From assembly GCA_045545235.1 (NCBI GenBank), contig JAZQAN010000073.1, forward strand, positions 1 to 30,000: a stretch of DNA of 30,000 nucleotides, given 5' to 3'. How positions within the stretch are numbered: position 1 is the first letter of the stretch; each line of letters opens with the position of its first letter. Below are positions 14,621 to 24,914 of this stretch, piece after piece. The notes beneath the pieces are model-generated. The model made no database searches. It was not told where the DNA came from and saw only the letters and a list, made by a program, of their open reading frames with translations. A program made the translations under genes and the position numbers. The DNA comes from CAZNKU01 sp045545235. Lineage in GTDB: Bacteria > Bacillota > Clostridia > Monoglobales > Firm-18.

Positions 14621-15970
14621 ATGAGTTTTAAAAATGATTTTGTGTGGGGTACTGCCACAGCATCTTATCAGATAGAAGGTGCCTGGAATGAAGACGGCAG
14701 AGGTTTGAGCACATGGGATGTATTTACACATACAGAAGGAAAAACTTATGAAAATCAAAATGGCGATGTAGCCTGCGACCATTATCATAGGTTTAGAGAA
14801 GATGTTAAGCTTATGAAGGAACTTGGTATAAAAGCTTATCGCTTTTCAATATGCTGGTCCCGTATTTTCCCTGACGGAACCGGAAAAATCAATGAAAAGG
14901 GTGTGCAGTTTTATTCTGACCTTATAGATGAACTTTTGAAAAACTCTATAGAGCCTTATGTAACACTTTTTCATTGGGATTTACCGTATGAGCTTCATAA
15001 AAAAGGCGGATGGCTTAATGATGAAATTATTAAATGGTTTGCAGATTATGCAGGTAAAGTTTCAGAACTTTATTCAGACCGTGTAAAATACTTTATTACA
15101 TTTAACGAACCGCAGTGCTTTATAGGGCAAGCTTATTTGAGGGGAATCAGCGCACCTGGACTTAAATGCACATATAAAGATGCATTTAAAATGTGTCATA
15201 ATGTACTCAGAGCACACGGTGCGGCGGTTATTGCTTTAAGAGCAAATGCAAAAAGTGAAATAAAGATTGGATATTCACCTACTTGTGGTGTAACCTATCC
15301 GGCGGAAGAAACAAAGGAAAATATAGAGGCGGCTCGTAAAGATTATTTTAGTTGCCCACCTTTGAGTGAAGATGTTTTGTGGAATGTTGCCTGGTGGAGC
15401 GATCCTGTTATTTTTGCTAAATATCCTGAAGATGGACTTGAATTGTATAAAGAGCATCTTCCTGAAATAACAGAAGAGGATATGAAGCTTATAAGCCAGC
15501 CTATAGATTTTTACGGACAAAATTTGTACAACGGTCGTGAAATGAAGATAGGGAAAAACGGTGAGGGAGAATATGTTAAAAGATATGAGGGATTCCCAAA
15601 AACAGCGGCTCAATGGCCTGTTACACCGGAGTGTCTTCGTTGGGGACCAAGATTTTTATATGAAAGATACAAACTCCCCATATATATTACTGAAAATGGT
15701 ATGTCTGCTCATGATTGGGTGTCTCTGGACGGAAAGGTTCACGACCCAAATCGTATAGATTTTTTAAACAGATATTTGAATGAACTTGAAAAAGCAACAG
15801 ATGATGGTGTAGATATTGGCGGATACTTCTTGTGGTCGTTTATGGATAATTTAGAATGGATGAAAGGATATAGTGAAAGATTCGGTATCGTATTTGTCGA
15901 TTTTAAAACACAGGAGAGAATACCCAAGGATTCCGCTTATTGGTATAAGGAATGGATAGAAAAACATTAA
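14621..15970 (+). CDS. GH1 family beta-glucosidase or related beta-glycosidase
   Basis: Protein of 449 residues, the full usual length of GH1. FVWGTATASYQIEGAWNEDG (7-26) is the N-terminal signature. ITFNEP holds the acid/base Glu163 and YITENGMS the nucleophile Glu358. YRFSICWSRIFPDG and the late SFMDNLEW and RFGIVFVDF are also present. No phospho-sugar hallmark stands out by eye, so a plain beta-glycosidase is preferred. It has no signal peptide and is therefore cytoplasmic. AAAAGGAG precedes the ATG. It would release monosaccharides for the same pathway as the GH28-type protein. Confidence 0.94.
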   Translation: MSFKNDFVWGTATASYQIEGAWNEDGRGLSTWDVFTHTEGKTYENQNGDVACDHYHRFREDVKLMKELGIKAYRFSICWSRIFPDGTGKINEKGVQFYSDLIDELLKNSIEPYVTLFHWDLPYELHKKGGWLNDEIIKWFADYAGKVSELYSDRVKYFITFNEPQCFIGQAYLRGISAPGLKCTYKDAFKMCHNVLRAHGAAVIALRANAKSEIKIGYSPTCGVTYPAEETKENIEAARKDYFSCPPLSEDVLWNVAWWSDPVIFAKYPEDGLELYKEHLPEITEEDMKLISQPIDFYGQNLYNGREMKIGKNGEGEYVKRYEGFPKTAAQWPVTPECLRWGPRFLYERYKLPIYITENGMSAHDWVSLDGKVHDPNRIDFLNRYLNELEKATDDGVDIGGYFLWSFMDNLEWMKGYSERFGIVFVDFKTQERIPKDSAYWYKEWIEKH

Positions 15971-16023
15971 TTAATTGTATGTATTACGAATGTTTAAAAT
16001 AGTAAATGAAAGGTGTGAAGAAA

Positions 16024-18801
16024 ATGAAATTTTTTTCAAAAAGAATTCTTGCTGTAATGTGTGTTATAGTAATGTTTGTTACATGCTTTAGCGGTGTTGT
16101 TATGGCGGATAATACTATTCTTTTTGACCTTGATTCGTTGGGGATTACAAAAGGTTTTAGCTTTGCAAATAAGCTTGATGCCAACATTACAAGGGGAGAA
16201 TTTTCACAGTTGGTAATCAATATGAAAGGGGAAAAGAGCGTTGCTGCGGCAATGGCTGATGACGTTATATACAGCGATGTTGCAGGTAATCCTTATGCGG
16301 GAGCAATTAATCTTTTAAGTTCTCAGGGTGTTGTTTCCGGTACAGGTGCAGGAACATTTGAACCCGAAAGAAACGTAAGATATGAAGAAGCTTGCAAAAT
16401 GCTTGTTAAGGTTTTGGGATATGATGTGATTGTTTCTGACAATTCTTTGAGTTCTTACACATTTATGGCAGGTACAATAGGCGTTACAGATGGTGTTGAT
16501 TCCTCAAAGGAATTTATTACAATCCGTGATATGCTTGTTATGATTAACAATTGCCTTGATATTGACAAAATGGTACCTATGTACTACAACACAAATATTG
16601 CACCATCATATGAAATTGAGGCAGGCAATACATTCCGTAGTTTGTTGACAAAAGCCAATCCGGAAGGTGTTGTTAAACTAAGAGGTATTGTTACAGCCGA
16701 TGTTTCCACATATCTTTACACACAGAGAAACAACCTTAAGGAAACTCAGATTGAAGTAGAAGGTAAGGTATTCGACTTTGATGGCATTGCACCTACAGGT
16801 ATGGTAGGTATGGAAGTTGAAATGTATGTTTCAACGGTTGAAAATGAATATGATAAAGTTATATCAATAACTGCAACCAAGAAAAATACCGTTACGGAAA
16901 TGTACGGTGAAGATATCGCTTTGTTTGGAACTGATGTAATTGAATATTTGGTTGACGATACAAAAATTGCAAAGGTTAAAACAAATACAAATACAACTTA
17001 CATTTACAATAACAACATAGATGACAACTTTAATCCGTCATCACTTGACTATGACAATGTTATTACTGTTCGTGCAATAGATAACAATGAAGATGAAATT
17101 GCAGATGTGGTTTTTGTATTTGAATATGTTGACCGTAAGGTTCAGAGTGTTTACACAGACCGTGAAGCAATTTTGTTTACAAAACCATATAATGGTTCAC
17201 TTACACTTGCAGTGGACGAGCGTGACACAAAGGCACGTGTAGAATATTTTAATGCTGACGGAAGCAAGTCAACATACAGCACCATCGAAAAAGATGACAT
17301 ATTAAGTATTGCTTCAAGCAAAGATGGTTACAGTGTGCGTATTGTAATTTCCAAAAAGAAAATACAGGGCTTTGTGGAAGGCAAGGATGACGATTACATA
17401 ATAATTGACGGTACAGAATATCTGTACAATAAAGATATTAAGGATATCAGACTTGGTACCAATATAACTGCATGGATTAACTTCCATGGAGAAATTACAG
17501 ATTATGAGGTTGTAAATGCATCAACAGATTTTGCATATGTTTATGCTGTGCAAAGTCCTGGAAATGGATTTGGTAATACAAAGGTTAAAGTTATATTGCC
17601 TGCTGCTGTATCATCACAGACTTTAGAAGGTGTATTTGACGAAACTACAAACTCAACTTCTAAGGTTACAAACCTTTATGTTTACAATTCACAGTCACTT
17701 ATATACTACCTTGCTTCAAAGGTTAAGGTAAATGGTAAAACATATTCTGCTGAAAATGCTGCAACACTTATTAAAAATCAGGCAATAAGATATTCAACAG
17801 ATGCAGATAATAAAATTATAAAAATAGATTTCCTTGAACCTTCAATTGCATACGAAACAGATGCACTTACAGGTGAAAAGAAGGTGGATTCTAACGGAAA
17901 CTACATTGTAACATCTGAAACTGTTGCACAGAGAATGAATTATAACAGTAGCGAAAAGATATTCGCTAAAAGTTCATGCAACCCGTTTGGCGTAACAGAT
18001 AAAACACTTGCGGTATGTATTCCGGTTGCAGATTCTGCAAAGGGTATGGATGTAGTTGATCTTTCAGATACTGAACTTTTAAACTTTAAAATGGAGCTTA
18101 CAAACAACACATACTACAGAGTTTCAGGTTATGAAGTTGATGATGAAACACATATAGCGTCATTTATTGTTTTAGGTCAGGATGCATCTTCCATGAAGGT
18201 TGGAGGAACAGGCACATTACAGTCAGGTAAAAAATATGTTGGTATGGTTAAAAAGGCATCTCGTATATATAATGCCGAAACAGATGAAGAATCAATAAAA
18301 ATTGTTATGTATACAATAGGTAAGGAAAAGGCACTTTCCGAACAGACTTTGTATGTATCTGATATTATAAGTGATACAAAGAAGTTTGAAGGTCTTTCAA
18401 AGGGCGACCTTATATGGTATTCTCTTGATTACTTCGACAGGCTTGATAATGTTGCAATAATCAAGGACTTTAACGAAAGAAATACAGACGGCATAAATAA
18501 AGAATATACAGATTACGAAACTCATACTTACGATGTATACAGCGTAGATTTTGATGAAATAAACAGTGCAGAATGTCGTTGGGTGGATGTTGTTTCGTTG
18601 TATTCCAAAAAATCAGGCGAAGGTGTGGCAAAAACATTCAGCATCCAACAGTCATCAAGTATTGCACCGGTTGTGTTTATAGTTGAAGAAAACGGTGAAT
18701 CAAGAATTGGCTCTATGAAAGATATATGCGTAAATGACAGAGTTTGCGTATATAACCCATCAGCATACGGATATGTTGCTGCTGTGGTAATTTACAGATA
18801 A
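16024..18801 (+). CDS. Secreted SLH-domain protein with a beta-rich body
   Basis: Protein of 925 residues. A signal peptide (SKRILAVMCVIVMFVTCFSG) ends near VVMA at about residue 29. SLH-like modules lie at about 43-180: ITRGEFSQLVINM, then YSDVAGNPYAGAINLLSSQG and VSGTGAGTFEPERNVRYEEA. They would fix the protein to the cell wall. The remaining 740 residues are polar, beta-rich and rich in Asp, Asn, Thr and Val; I recognise no catalytic domain. The start at 16024 has AAGGTG eight bases upstream; an ATG at 16006 covers that RBS. It may be a structural S-layer component of the polysaccharide system. Confidence 0.85.
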   Translation: MKFFSKRILAVMCVIVMFVTCFSGVVMADNTILFDLDSLGITKGFSFANKLDANITRGEFSQLVINMKGEKSVAAAMADDVIYSDVAGNPYAGAINLLSSQGVVSGTGAGTFEPERNVRYEEACKMLVKVLGYDVIVSDNSLSSYTFMAGTIGVTDGVDSSKEFITIRDMLVMINNCLDIDKMVPMYYNTNIAPSYEIEAGNTFRSLLTKANPEGVVKLRGIVTADVSTYLYTQRNNLKETQIEVEGKVFDFDGIAPTGMVGMEVEMYVSTVENEYDKVISITATKKNTVTEMYGEDIALFGTDVIEYLVDDTKIAKVKTNTNTTYIYNNNIDDNFNPSSLDYDNVITVRAIDNNEDEIADVVFVFEYVDRKVQSVYTDREAILFTKPYNGSLTLAVDERDTKARVEYFNADGSKSTYSTIEKDDILSIASSKDGYSVRIVISKKKIQGFVEGKDDDYIIIDGTEYLYNKDIKDIRLGTNITAWINFHGEITDYEVVNASTDFAYVYAVQSPGNGFGNTKVKVILPAAVSSQTLEGVFDETTNSTSKVTNLYVYNSQSLIYYLASKVKVNGKTYSAENAATLIKNQAIRYSTDADNKIIKIDFLEPSIAYETDALTGEKKVDSNGNYIVTSETVAQRMNYNSSEKIFAKSSCNPFGVTDKTLAVCIPVADSAKGMDVVDLSDTELLNFKMELTNNTYYRVSGYEVDDETHIASFIVLGQDASSMKVGGTGTLQSGKKYVGMVKKASRIYNAETDEESIKIVMYTIGKEKALSEQTLYVSDIISDTKKFEGLSKGDLIWYSLDYFDRLDNVAIIKDFNERNTDGINKEYTDYETHTYDVYSVDFDEINSAECRWVDVVSLYSKKSGEGVAKTFSIQQSSSIAPVVFIVEENGESRIGSMKDICVNDRVCVYNPSAYGYVAAVVIYR

Positions 18802-18815
18802 GGAGGAAGCAGATA

Positions 18816-21800
18816 ATGAAAAAACTAAACAGAATTTTATCTTTAATCATTTGCTTTGCAATGGTAGTATGTTGTCTGCCTTCTTTTGCACTTGTAAATG
18901 CAGATGACGTAACAGAAAACATAATTTCTGTTGACGAAACAACGTATGATTCTCTTGATGAGGCAAAAGTCTACTGGACAGAAAAGTCAAATAATGATTA
19001 TTCGGAAATGAAACTTTCTGATGACGGTTATGTAATGTTTTGGCATAATGATGAAGATGGTTCGGTTTCAAGCACAAAAGATGAGGGTAGCCGTAATTTT
19101 AAAGATACAGTTGTAGCAAGGGATGAAGAAAACTCAACTTATCTTACAGCAAATGTACTAAAAGGTAAATATCAGATAGATATGACCTTAGAAATGCTTT
19201 TGAATCGTATTGTTACATCAAATGCATTTTGGAACTTGAATTTTCAGGATCAAAGTAACAAACTTTCTTTTTCATATCGTATTTCACATAGCAGTATAGG
19301 TGTAATGTCAACTACATCTGCATCAAGCGACACTATTACAGGTAATTCATTTACTATTGATCCTACACAGGTTTCTACACATAAACTTACTGCTTTACTC
19401 GATACAGAAGAAGGTACTGTAACTGTACATATGGACGATAATACAAGTAAATTACAGTCCGGCACTATAGCAAATAAAAATGTAGCACTATCAAAATTAA
19501 ATGTTAACAGCCATATAAGAATGGGTAAAGATTCATATATGAAGTTTAAAAACTTTAAAATCACTCAGATAGAACCATATATGGGTGATGAACTAAAGGC
19601 AATGCTTAATACATTACCAAGTTCTTTGGTTGATAGTGACAAAATTCACGCTTTGAAGGAAAATGTTGTAATTCCTTCAATTGATGGTGTAACATGGACA
19701 TCATCTGATGAAGGTGTTATAAACCCTGAAACAGGTAAGGTAACACGTTCAGCTTCTAAAAATAAAAAGGTTACACTAACAGCAGAATTTACTGCGGACG
19801 GAATTACATATGCTAAAAACTATGAAATGACAGTTTTACAAAGCGGTGTTATTGTAAGCTACTATGCAGATGATGAATTGTTTGAACAGGTAGAAATAAC
19901 AAAAGGTACAACTGCAACATTAATTGAAGGACCTGAAAAGGAACATTATGAATTTAATAAATGGTACAACAAAGCAACAGGTGAAGAATTTGACTTTGAT
20001 ACAGTACTTGAAGACCACGTTGACCTTTATGCTACATACGTGCCAAAAACATATAACGTAATATTTAAAAAAGATGGTGAAGTTGTAGAAACTCTTACGG
20101 GTAAATACGGCTCTACCATTGAAGGTACTATTCCTGAAATTCCCACAAAAGATGGTTGGACAGCTGTTGACTGGATGATTGGGGACAGTGATGTAGTATT
20201 CACCGAAGCAACAATTATAGATGGCGAAATGGTAATAAATGCAAAATACACAGAGGGTGTGCGTACATACTACACAGTTAAGTTTACGGTAGACGGCGAA
20301 GAATATGCAGAAGATACCGTACTTGAAGGTTTTGCAGTAGGGTTCCCGAAAGTTCCCGAAAAGGAAAACTATACATTTGATAAATGGCAGCTTGACGGTG
20401 TGGATTATGCAGAAGGCACACCTGTAATGTCAAACATTACACTTACTGCAGTTTTCAAACCTGCAGAAATGGCCGTTACATTTTATGATGATGATAAAAC
20501 AACAGTTTTGTATAATGGTAAGGGATATTATAAAGAAGCTTTTAGTGATTTTCCTGTAAATCCATCAAAATACGGTGGTTATACTTTTGCAGGTTGGGTA
20601 ACTGAAGATGATAAGCCTTTCAATGCAGGTGATGTTATTGAAAAAGCCACTACTGTGTATGCAACATATACATCTACCCGTAAAGTAATTTATGATAAGG
20701 ATCTTACACAAATTAAAACAATTGAAGAAGCCATGGCAGAAGGTTGGTACTTTACAAGTACAGACCATACAACAGCAGGTGTAGGTGTAGATGGAGGTAT
20801 TGAAATTAATCAGATTCGCTCTACTCCATACACGGCTCTTACAACACAAAACGGTGTACAGGAAGCTGTAATAGGTGCAAACTTCTATGGTGTATTGGAA
20901 GAAGATTTGGAAAAAAGAACAAGGGTTAAAACCACCAATTTTGTTGGTAAATATTTATTTGATATGACCTTGGATGTCCGTCAGGATATGGGTATATATC
21001 CCGATGAATACACAGGTTCTAAAAGTGGTTCGTTTATATTTATGACAATGGGATTTAATGAAACAAATAACCCTACGGGCGTAAAAACAGGTCCTTTGAC
21101 ATATCGTTCATCATCGACAACGCTTACTCCTCTTAATACAACTTCTGTAAGCAGCAGTACCTTTAAAGCAATAAACTATACTGAAGGAACACCTTATACA
21201 ATGCATATGGAATTTGATACAAGAGATGGCTCTGTAACAACATGGCTAACTGACAGTGCCAAGCAGACAGACAGTGCCAAGCAGACGGGTAAAGCATATA
21301 GTGCCTACGAATATTTCAATGCATTCTCTTTAAAGACTTTCCAAAGAGCAGGCGTTGGCTCATACGTTAAATTTAAAAATATAAAAATTACTTTGATAGA
21401 GGAAGATACAGAAAGTTCGGACTATATAAAATGTATGGACATTTTGAATAAGCTTCCTGATAAACTTTGTGAAAATCCGAATTTTGTAACAGAAAATCTC
21501 GAATTACCAAAACTTTCAAATGTTACATGGTCAACTTCCAATAAGGCAGTAGTTACTGCAGACGGTGTTATAACACGTTGGTATGATGACTATGAAGTAA
21601 CAGTTATTGCAACAGTACGTTCAGGTGCGCACTGTTATCAGAAGGAATATAACCTTACAATTCCAAAATTGGAGGGCGTTGAATCTGTAACTAAGCTTGA
21701 CACATCATTTGACTCCGAAACAGATATGATAAACTGGGATTTTGTTACATCATCAACTGATGAAGAAGGTACAGTTTCTTTAACTGAAACCGGAGTAAAG

Positions 21801-24800
21801 GTAGAAAAGACATCAGCAGCTGAAAATGTGGATGAAACTTCTAAAAAATCTGTTTACAACGCATATTTTGACTTGTATGCACAAGATTCAGACGATATAT
21901 ACACAAGAGACCACAAGGGTACCTATGATATAGACCTTTCAGCACTTGCTTCAGTAAGCTCTGCTGCACCTGCTACAATATCTCTTGGTTACCACAAGGG
22001 TGAAAGCTTCTATAATGCAATTACACTTAATTTCACGGAAACTGAAGCTTATGCAACATATCGCCCTACTGCAGAATCTGAAAATAAAATTTCTTGCGGA
22101 ATAAAAAAAGGTAATTTTAACGACTACAAGTTAAGAATTGATACAGTAAATTCTAAAGTATGGTTGTTTGTAAATGGTCAGTTGTTGACAAATGAAGGGG
22201 TAAAATTTACAAGTTCAATTCCTGAAGGTATGGATGATTATGCATTCAATGCACTAAAAATTTCTGTTGATAAAAACAATGCAGCAGGTGACTATATAAC
22301 AATAGGTGGTGTAAAACTCACATCATATATGGAAGAAACAGTACCGGGTAAGGACAGTGCAGTTAATGCCGCTAAAATGCTTAATGACAATGCAGTTTCA
22401 CCTGCACCTGAAAATATTTACGGCTTGCCTGCTACTGTAGATGGTTATGATGTGGAATGGAAAGCAAATACTAATCTTATCGATATACAGACAGGTGAAG
22501 TATTCCATGGCATGGAAGATGTTAATGCAATAGTTTCAGCTTATGTAAGCAATGGTCATGTTATTGCAAGAAAAGATTATAATGTTTTAATCCGTAAAGC
22601 AAGTAGTGATAAGGAATTGGCAGAATATGATCTTAATGCAATGGGTACAATCACAAATCAGCCATATTCTGATATAAGATATGACCTTGATTTGCCTGAA
22701 GCAGAAGGTGTAACATGGACAACTGACAAAACAGATATTATAACAAATGACGGTAAAATAGTTCGAAACAACAAATTATATGAAGATACAGTTGTTACAA
22801 TGACAGCCACAAAAGATGGTGCTACAAAGAAATATCCGCTAACTGTTAAAAAATATACAGAATTTAAGGATATTGCAAGCACAGGTGCACTTACAACAGA
22901 TGGCGTAGGTATTGTATACAACGATGTTGAAAATATCAGATTTACAGGGGATACGATGGTTAACCTTACTGTTGAAGCAGGTAAATCAGGCAACATAAAA
23001 CTTGTAGATTCAAAAGGTAATGTGATTTTGAAGATTAAAAATACTGCCGATGGTATTGTGTTTGATTATGCAGCTTCATCAGGAAAGAAATTTGCGGTTT
23101 CGGATACAGCAAATATTTCAGTTTATGTAATTCCCGAAACCCAGAGAATGGCAATCTGGCTAAATGGCGAAATGGTTGCAGAAGGTGTTAAGTTTAAGGC
23201 TAATGCAACAGACTTTGCAAAGGTTATTGCAGATAACAACGATACAGGTGTAAAATCTGTGGAAATAAAAGCGGATGCTTATACTGTTTTAAAATCCAAT
23301 GCAGATAACATTTCATATTTTGATGTCTTTGCTAAAAAATATGTAAATGCAGATGTTGACCTTGTAGATGATACTTTGTTTGGTGCAAATACAGTGTGGT
23401 CTTCAAGCAACGATGCTTTATTAAATTCACAGGGTAAGGTTACAGATCCTGAAACAATGCAGTATGTAACAATATCACTTAAAATTACAGATTCTGAAGA
23501 TGCAAAAATTAAGTTTGTATATAGTGAAGATGTTGCGGTAGACGTTGCATCCGAAAAGGATATTGCATCAAAAGCTACAGTTACAGTAAGTAACCATGAA
23601 TCACTTGATGCTCCTAAAAATAATATTAATGACAACAATGTAAACACACAATTTGCACTTACTTATGCTGAAAATTCACAGTATGTAATTTATGATTTTG
23701 GAGAAACAAAGTATTTCAATACGGTATATGTAAACCACGACGGCGGACTTAAGAATTACGAAATTTTTGTTTCTGAAGATGCAAAGGCATGGCAATCTGT
23801 AAAAACAGGTACAATTACCAATGATGTGGAAAGTAATCTTATAAGTATAGGCGAAATCGTATCAGGCAGATATGTTAAGGTTGTATTTACAAACAGCACA
23901 AAATCAACTGTGTATATCAACGACCTTAAAGTTTACCTTTACGGTGATGCAAAAGACCTTGCAAAGGTTGATATTGACGCTATTGTAGTTCCGAAGTCAA
24001 CTTCAACAGATCTTACACTTCCAAAAGAAGGTGCAAACGGTACAAAGTTTGTGTGGTCATCATCAAATGAAAGCGTAATTTCAAAAGATGGTAAGGTTAC
24101 AAGACCTAATGAATCAGTAGTTGTTACACTTACAGTATCTGATGAAACAGGCACGGTAACAAAAACATTTGAAGTTACCGTAAAAAGCAGTGGCTCATCA
24201 TCCGGTCCTGCAGTAGTTGGCGGTAGCGGTGGCTCCGGCGGCGGTGGCGGCGCAGGAGGCAGTACAGGTGTTAAAGATAACGGTCTTATAGACAGCGTTA
24301 AACCTGGCGATACATTTACAACAGACGATTTTGTTAAAGAAGATGTTGCTGAAGCATCTGTATATACAGACGTTAAAAACACAGATTGGTATTTTGAGCC
24401 TGTAATGATGCTTACTGAAAAGGGCATTGTATCAGGTGATGGTTCAGGTTACTTCAAACCATCTGACAAGGTAACAAGAGAACAGTTTGTTAAAATGATT
24501 TTGCTTGCTACAGGTACAGAACTTTCTGAAAATAAAAATACTTTTACTGATGTAGTTTCAGGTGCGTGGTACGAACAGTACATTGTAACTGCAAAAGAAA
24601 GTGGCATTGTAAATGGTATATCCGACAATGAATTTGGCGTAGGTGCTAACGTTTCAAGACAGGATATGGCTACTATAATTGCAAGATTGCTTGAAAAGAA
24701 AGGCTATACTTTTGATAAGGAAACAGATAAGTTTGCAGACGATGGTGCAATTTCTGATTACGCATACAATGCAGTTTATGTATTGAAAGCACTTGGTCTT

Positions 24801-24902
24801 GTAAATGGTAGTGACGGTATGTACAATCCAAAGAATAGCCTTACTCGTGCAGAGGCTGCAAAGGTTATGGCTTCATTAATAGAATTTTTGGCAGAAAAGT
24901 AA
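18816..24902 (+). CDS. Giant modular SLH surface protein (Ig-like, InlB-type and F5/8C modules)
   Basis: Protein of 2028 residues. Signal peptide to about 29 (CCLPSFALVNA). Two related beta-sandwich plus Ig-like units lie at about 35-345 and 626-965; both end with a LP(S/D)...V(T)W(T/S)(T/S)S pattern. Between them are about four InlB/Listeria-Bacteroides-type repeats (about 346-625, for example FNKWYN, FDKWQLDG, FAGWVTEDD). Further Ig-like and sandwich units cover 965-1585. An F5/8 type C-like module (about 1587-1709, QYVIYDFGETKYFNTVYV) and another Ig-like unit follow. A Gly/Ser linker (1792-1817) leads to three SLH modules (1849-2028). No clear catalytic site is seen; a carbohydrate-binding scaffold or adhesin is likely. 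GGAGG precedes the ATG. Confidence 0.88.
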   Translation: MKKLNRILSLIICFAMVVCCLPSFALVNADDVTENIISVDETTYDSLDEAKVYWTEKSNNDYSEMKLSDDGYVMFWHNDEDGSVSSTKDEGSRNFKDTVVARDEENSTYLTANVLKGKYQIDMTLEMLLNRIVTSNAFWNLNFQDQSNKLSFSYRISHSSIGVMSTTSASSDTITGNSFTIDPTQVSTHKLTALLDTEEGTVTVHMDDNTSKLQSGTIANKNVALSKLNVNSHIRMGKDSYMKFKNFKITQIEPYMGDELKAMLNTLPSSLVDSDKIHALKENVVIPSIDGVTWTSSDEGVINPETGKVTRSASKNKKVTLTAEFTADGITYAKNYEMTVLQSGVIVSYYADDELFEQVEITKGTTATLIEGPEKEHYEFNKWYNKATGEEFDFDTVLEDHVDLYATYVPKTYNVIFKKDGEVVETLTGKYGSTIEGTIPEIPTKDGWTAVDWMIGDSDVVFTEATIIDGEMVINAKYTEGVRTYYTVKFTVDGEEYAEDTVLEGFAVGFPKVPEKENYTFDKWQLDGVDYAEGTPVMSNITLTAVFKPAEMAVTFYDDDKTTVLYNGKGYYKEAFSDFPVNPSKYGGYTFAGWVTEDDKPFNAGDVIEKATTVYATYTSTRKVIYDKDLTQIKTIEEAMAEGWYFTSTDHTTAGVGVDGGIEINQIRSTPYTALTTQNGVQEAVIGANFYGVLEEDLEKRTRVKTTNFVGKYLFDMTLDVRQDMGIYPDEYTGSKSGSFIFMTMGFNETNNPTGVKTGPLTYRSSSTTLTPLNTTSVSSSTFKAINYTEGTPYTMHMEFDTRDGSVTTWLTDSAKQTDSAKQTGKAYSAYEYFNAFSLKTFQRAGVGSYVKFKNIKITLIEEDTESSDYIKCMDILNKLPDKLCENPNFVTENLELPKLSNVTWSTSNKAVVTADGVITRWYDDYEVTVIATVRSGAHCYQKEYNLTIPKLEGVESVTKLDTSFDSETDMINWDFVTSSTDEEGTVSLTETGVKVEKTSAAENVDETSKKSVYNAYFDLYAQDSDDIYTRDHKGTYDIDLSALASVSSAAPATISLGYHKGESFYNAITLNFTETEAYATYRPTAESENKISCGIKKGNFNDYKLRIDTVNSKVWLFVNGQLLTNEGVKFTSSIPEGMDDYAFNALKISVDKNNAAGDYITIGGVKLTSYMEETVPGKDSAVNAAKMLNDNAVSPAPENIYGLPATVDGYDVEWKANTNLIDIQTGEVFHGMEDVNAIVSAYVSNGHVIARKDYNVLIRKASSDKELAEYDLNAMGTITNQPYSDIRYDLDLPEAEGVTWTTDKTDIITNDGKIVRNNKLYEDTVVTMTATKDGATKKYPLTVKKYTEFKDIASTGALTTDGVGIVYNDVENIRFTGDTMVNLTVEAGKSGNIKLVDSKGNVILKIKNTADGIVFDYAASSGKKFAVSDTANISVYVIPETQRMAIWLNGEMVAEGVKFKANATDFAKVIADNNDTGVKSVEIKADAYTVLKSNADNISYFDVFAKKYVNADVDLVDDTLFGANTVWSSSNDALLNSQGKVTDPETMQYVTISLKITDSEDAKIKFVYSEDVAVDVASEKDIASKATVTVSNHESLDAPKNNINDNNVNTQFALTYAENSQYVIYDFGETKYFNTVYVNHDGGLKNYEIFVSEDAKAWQSVKTGTITNDVESNLISIGEIVSGRYVKVVFTNSTKSTVYINDLKVYLYGDAKDLAKVDIDAIVVPKSTSTDLTLPKEGANGTKFVWSSSNESVISKDGKVTRPNESVVVTLTVSDETGTVTKTFEVTVKSSGSSSGPAVVGGSGGSGGGGGAGGSTGVKDNGLIDSVKPGDTFTTDDFVKEDVAEASVYTDVKNTDWYFEPVMMLTEKGIVSGDGSGYFKPSDKVTREQFVKMILLATGTELSENKNTFTDVVSGAWYEQYIVTAKESGIVNGISDNEFGVGANVSRQDMATIIARLLEKKGYTFDKETDKFADDGAISDYAYNAVYVLKALGLVNGSDGMYNPKNSLTRAEAAKVMASLIEFLAEK
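21252..21287 (+). repeat. In-frame 18-bp tandem duplication
   Basis: GACAGTGCCAAGCAGAC(A/G) occurs twice in a row (21252-21269 and 21270-21287), with one difference at the last base. It encodes DSAKQT twice in the second sandwich unit of the giant SLH protein. Near identity suggests a recent slippage event. Confidence 0.9.
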
Positions 24903-24914
24903 AGGAGGGTGTTT

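Noticed and set aside
23939..24427. Minus-strand open frame of 162 codons inside the giant SLH gene
   Set aside because: It mirrors the plus-strand coding bias of the Gly/Ser linker and SLH modules, has no RBS and is a shadow of the real gene.
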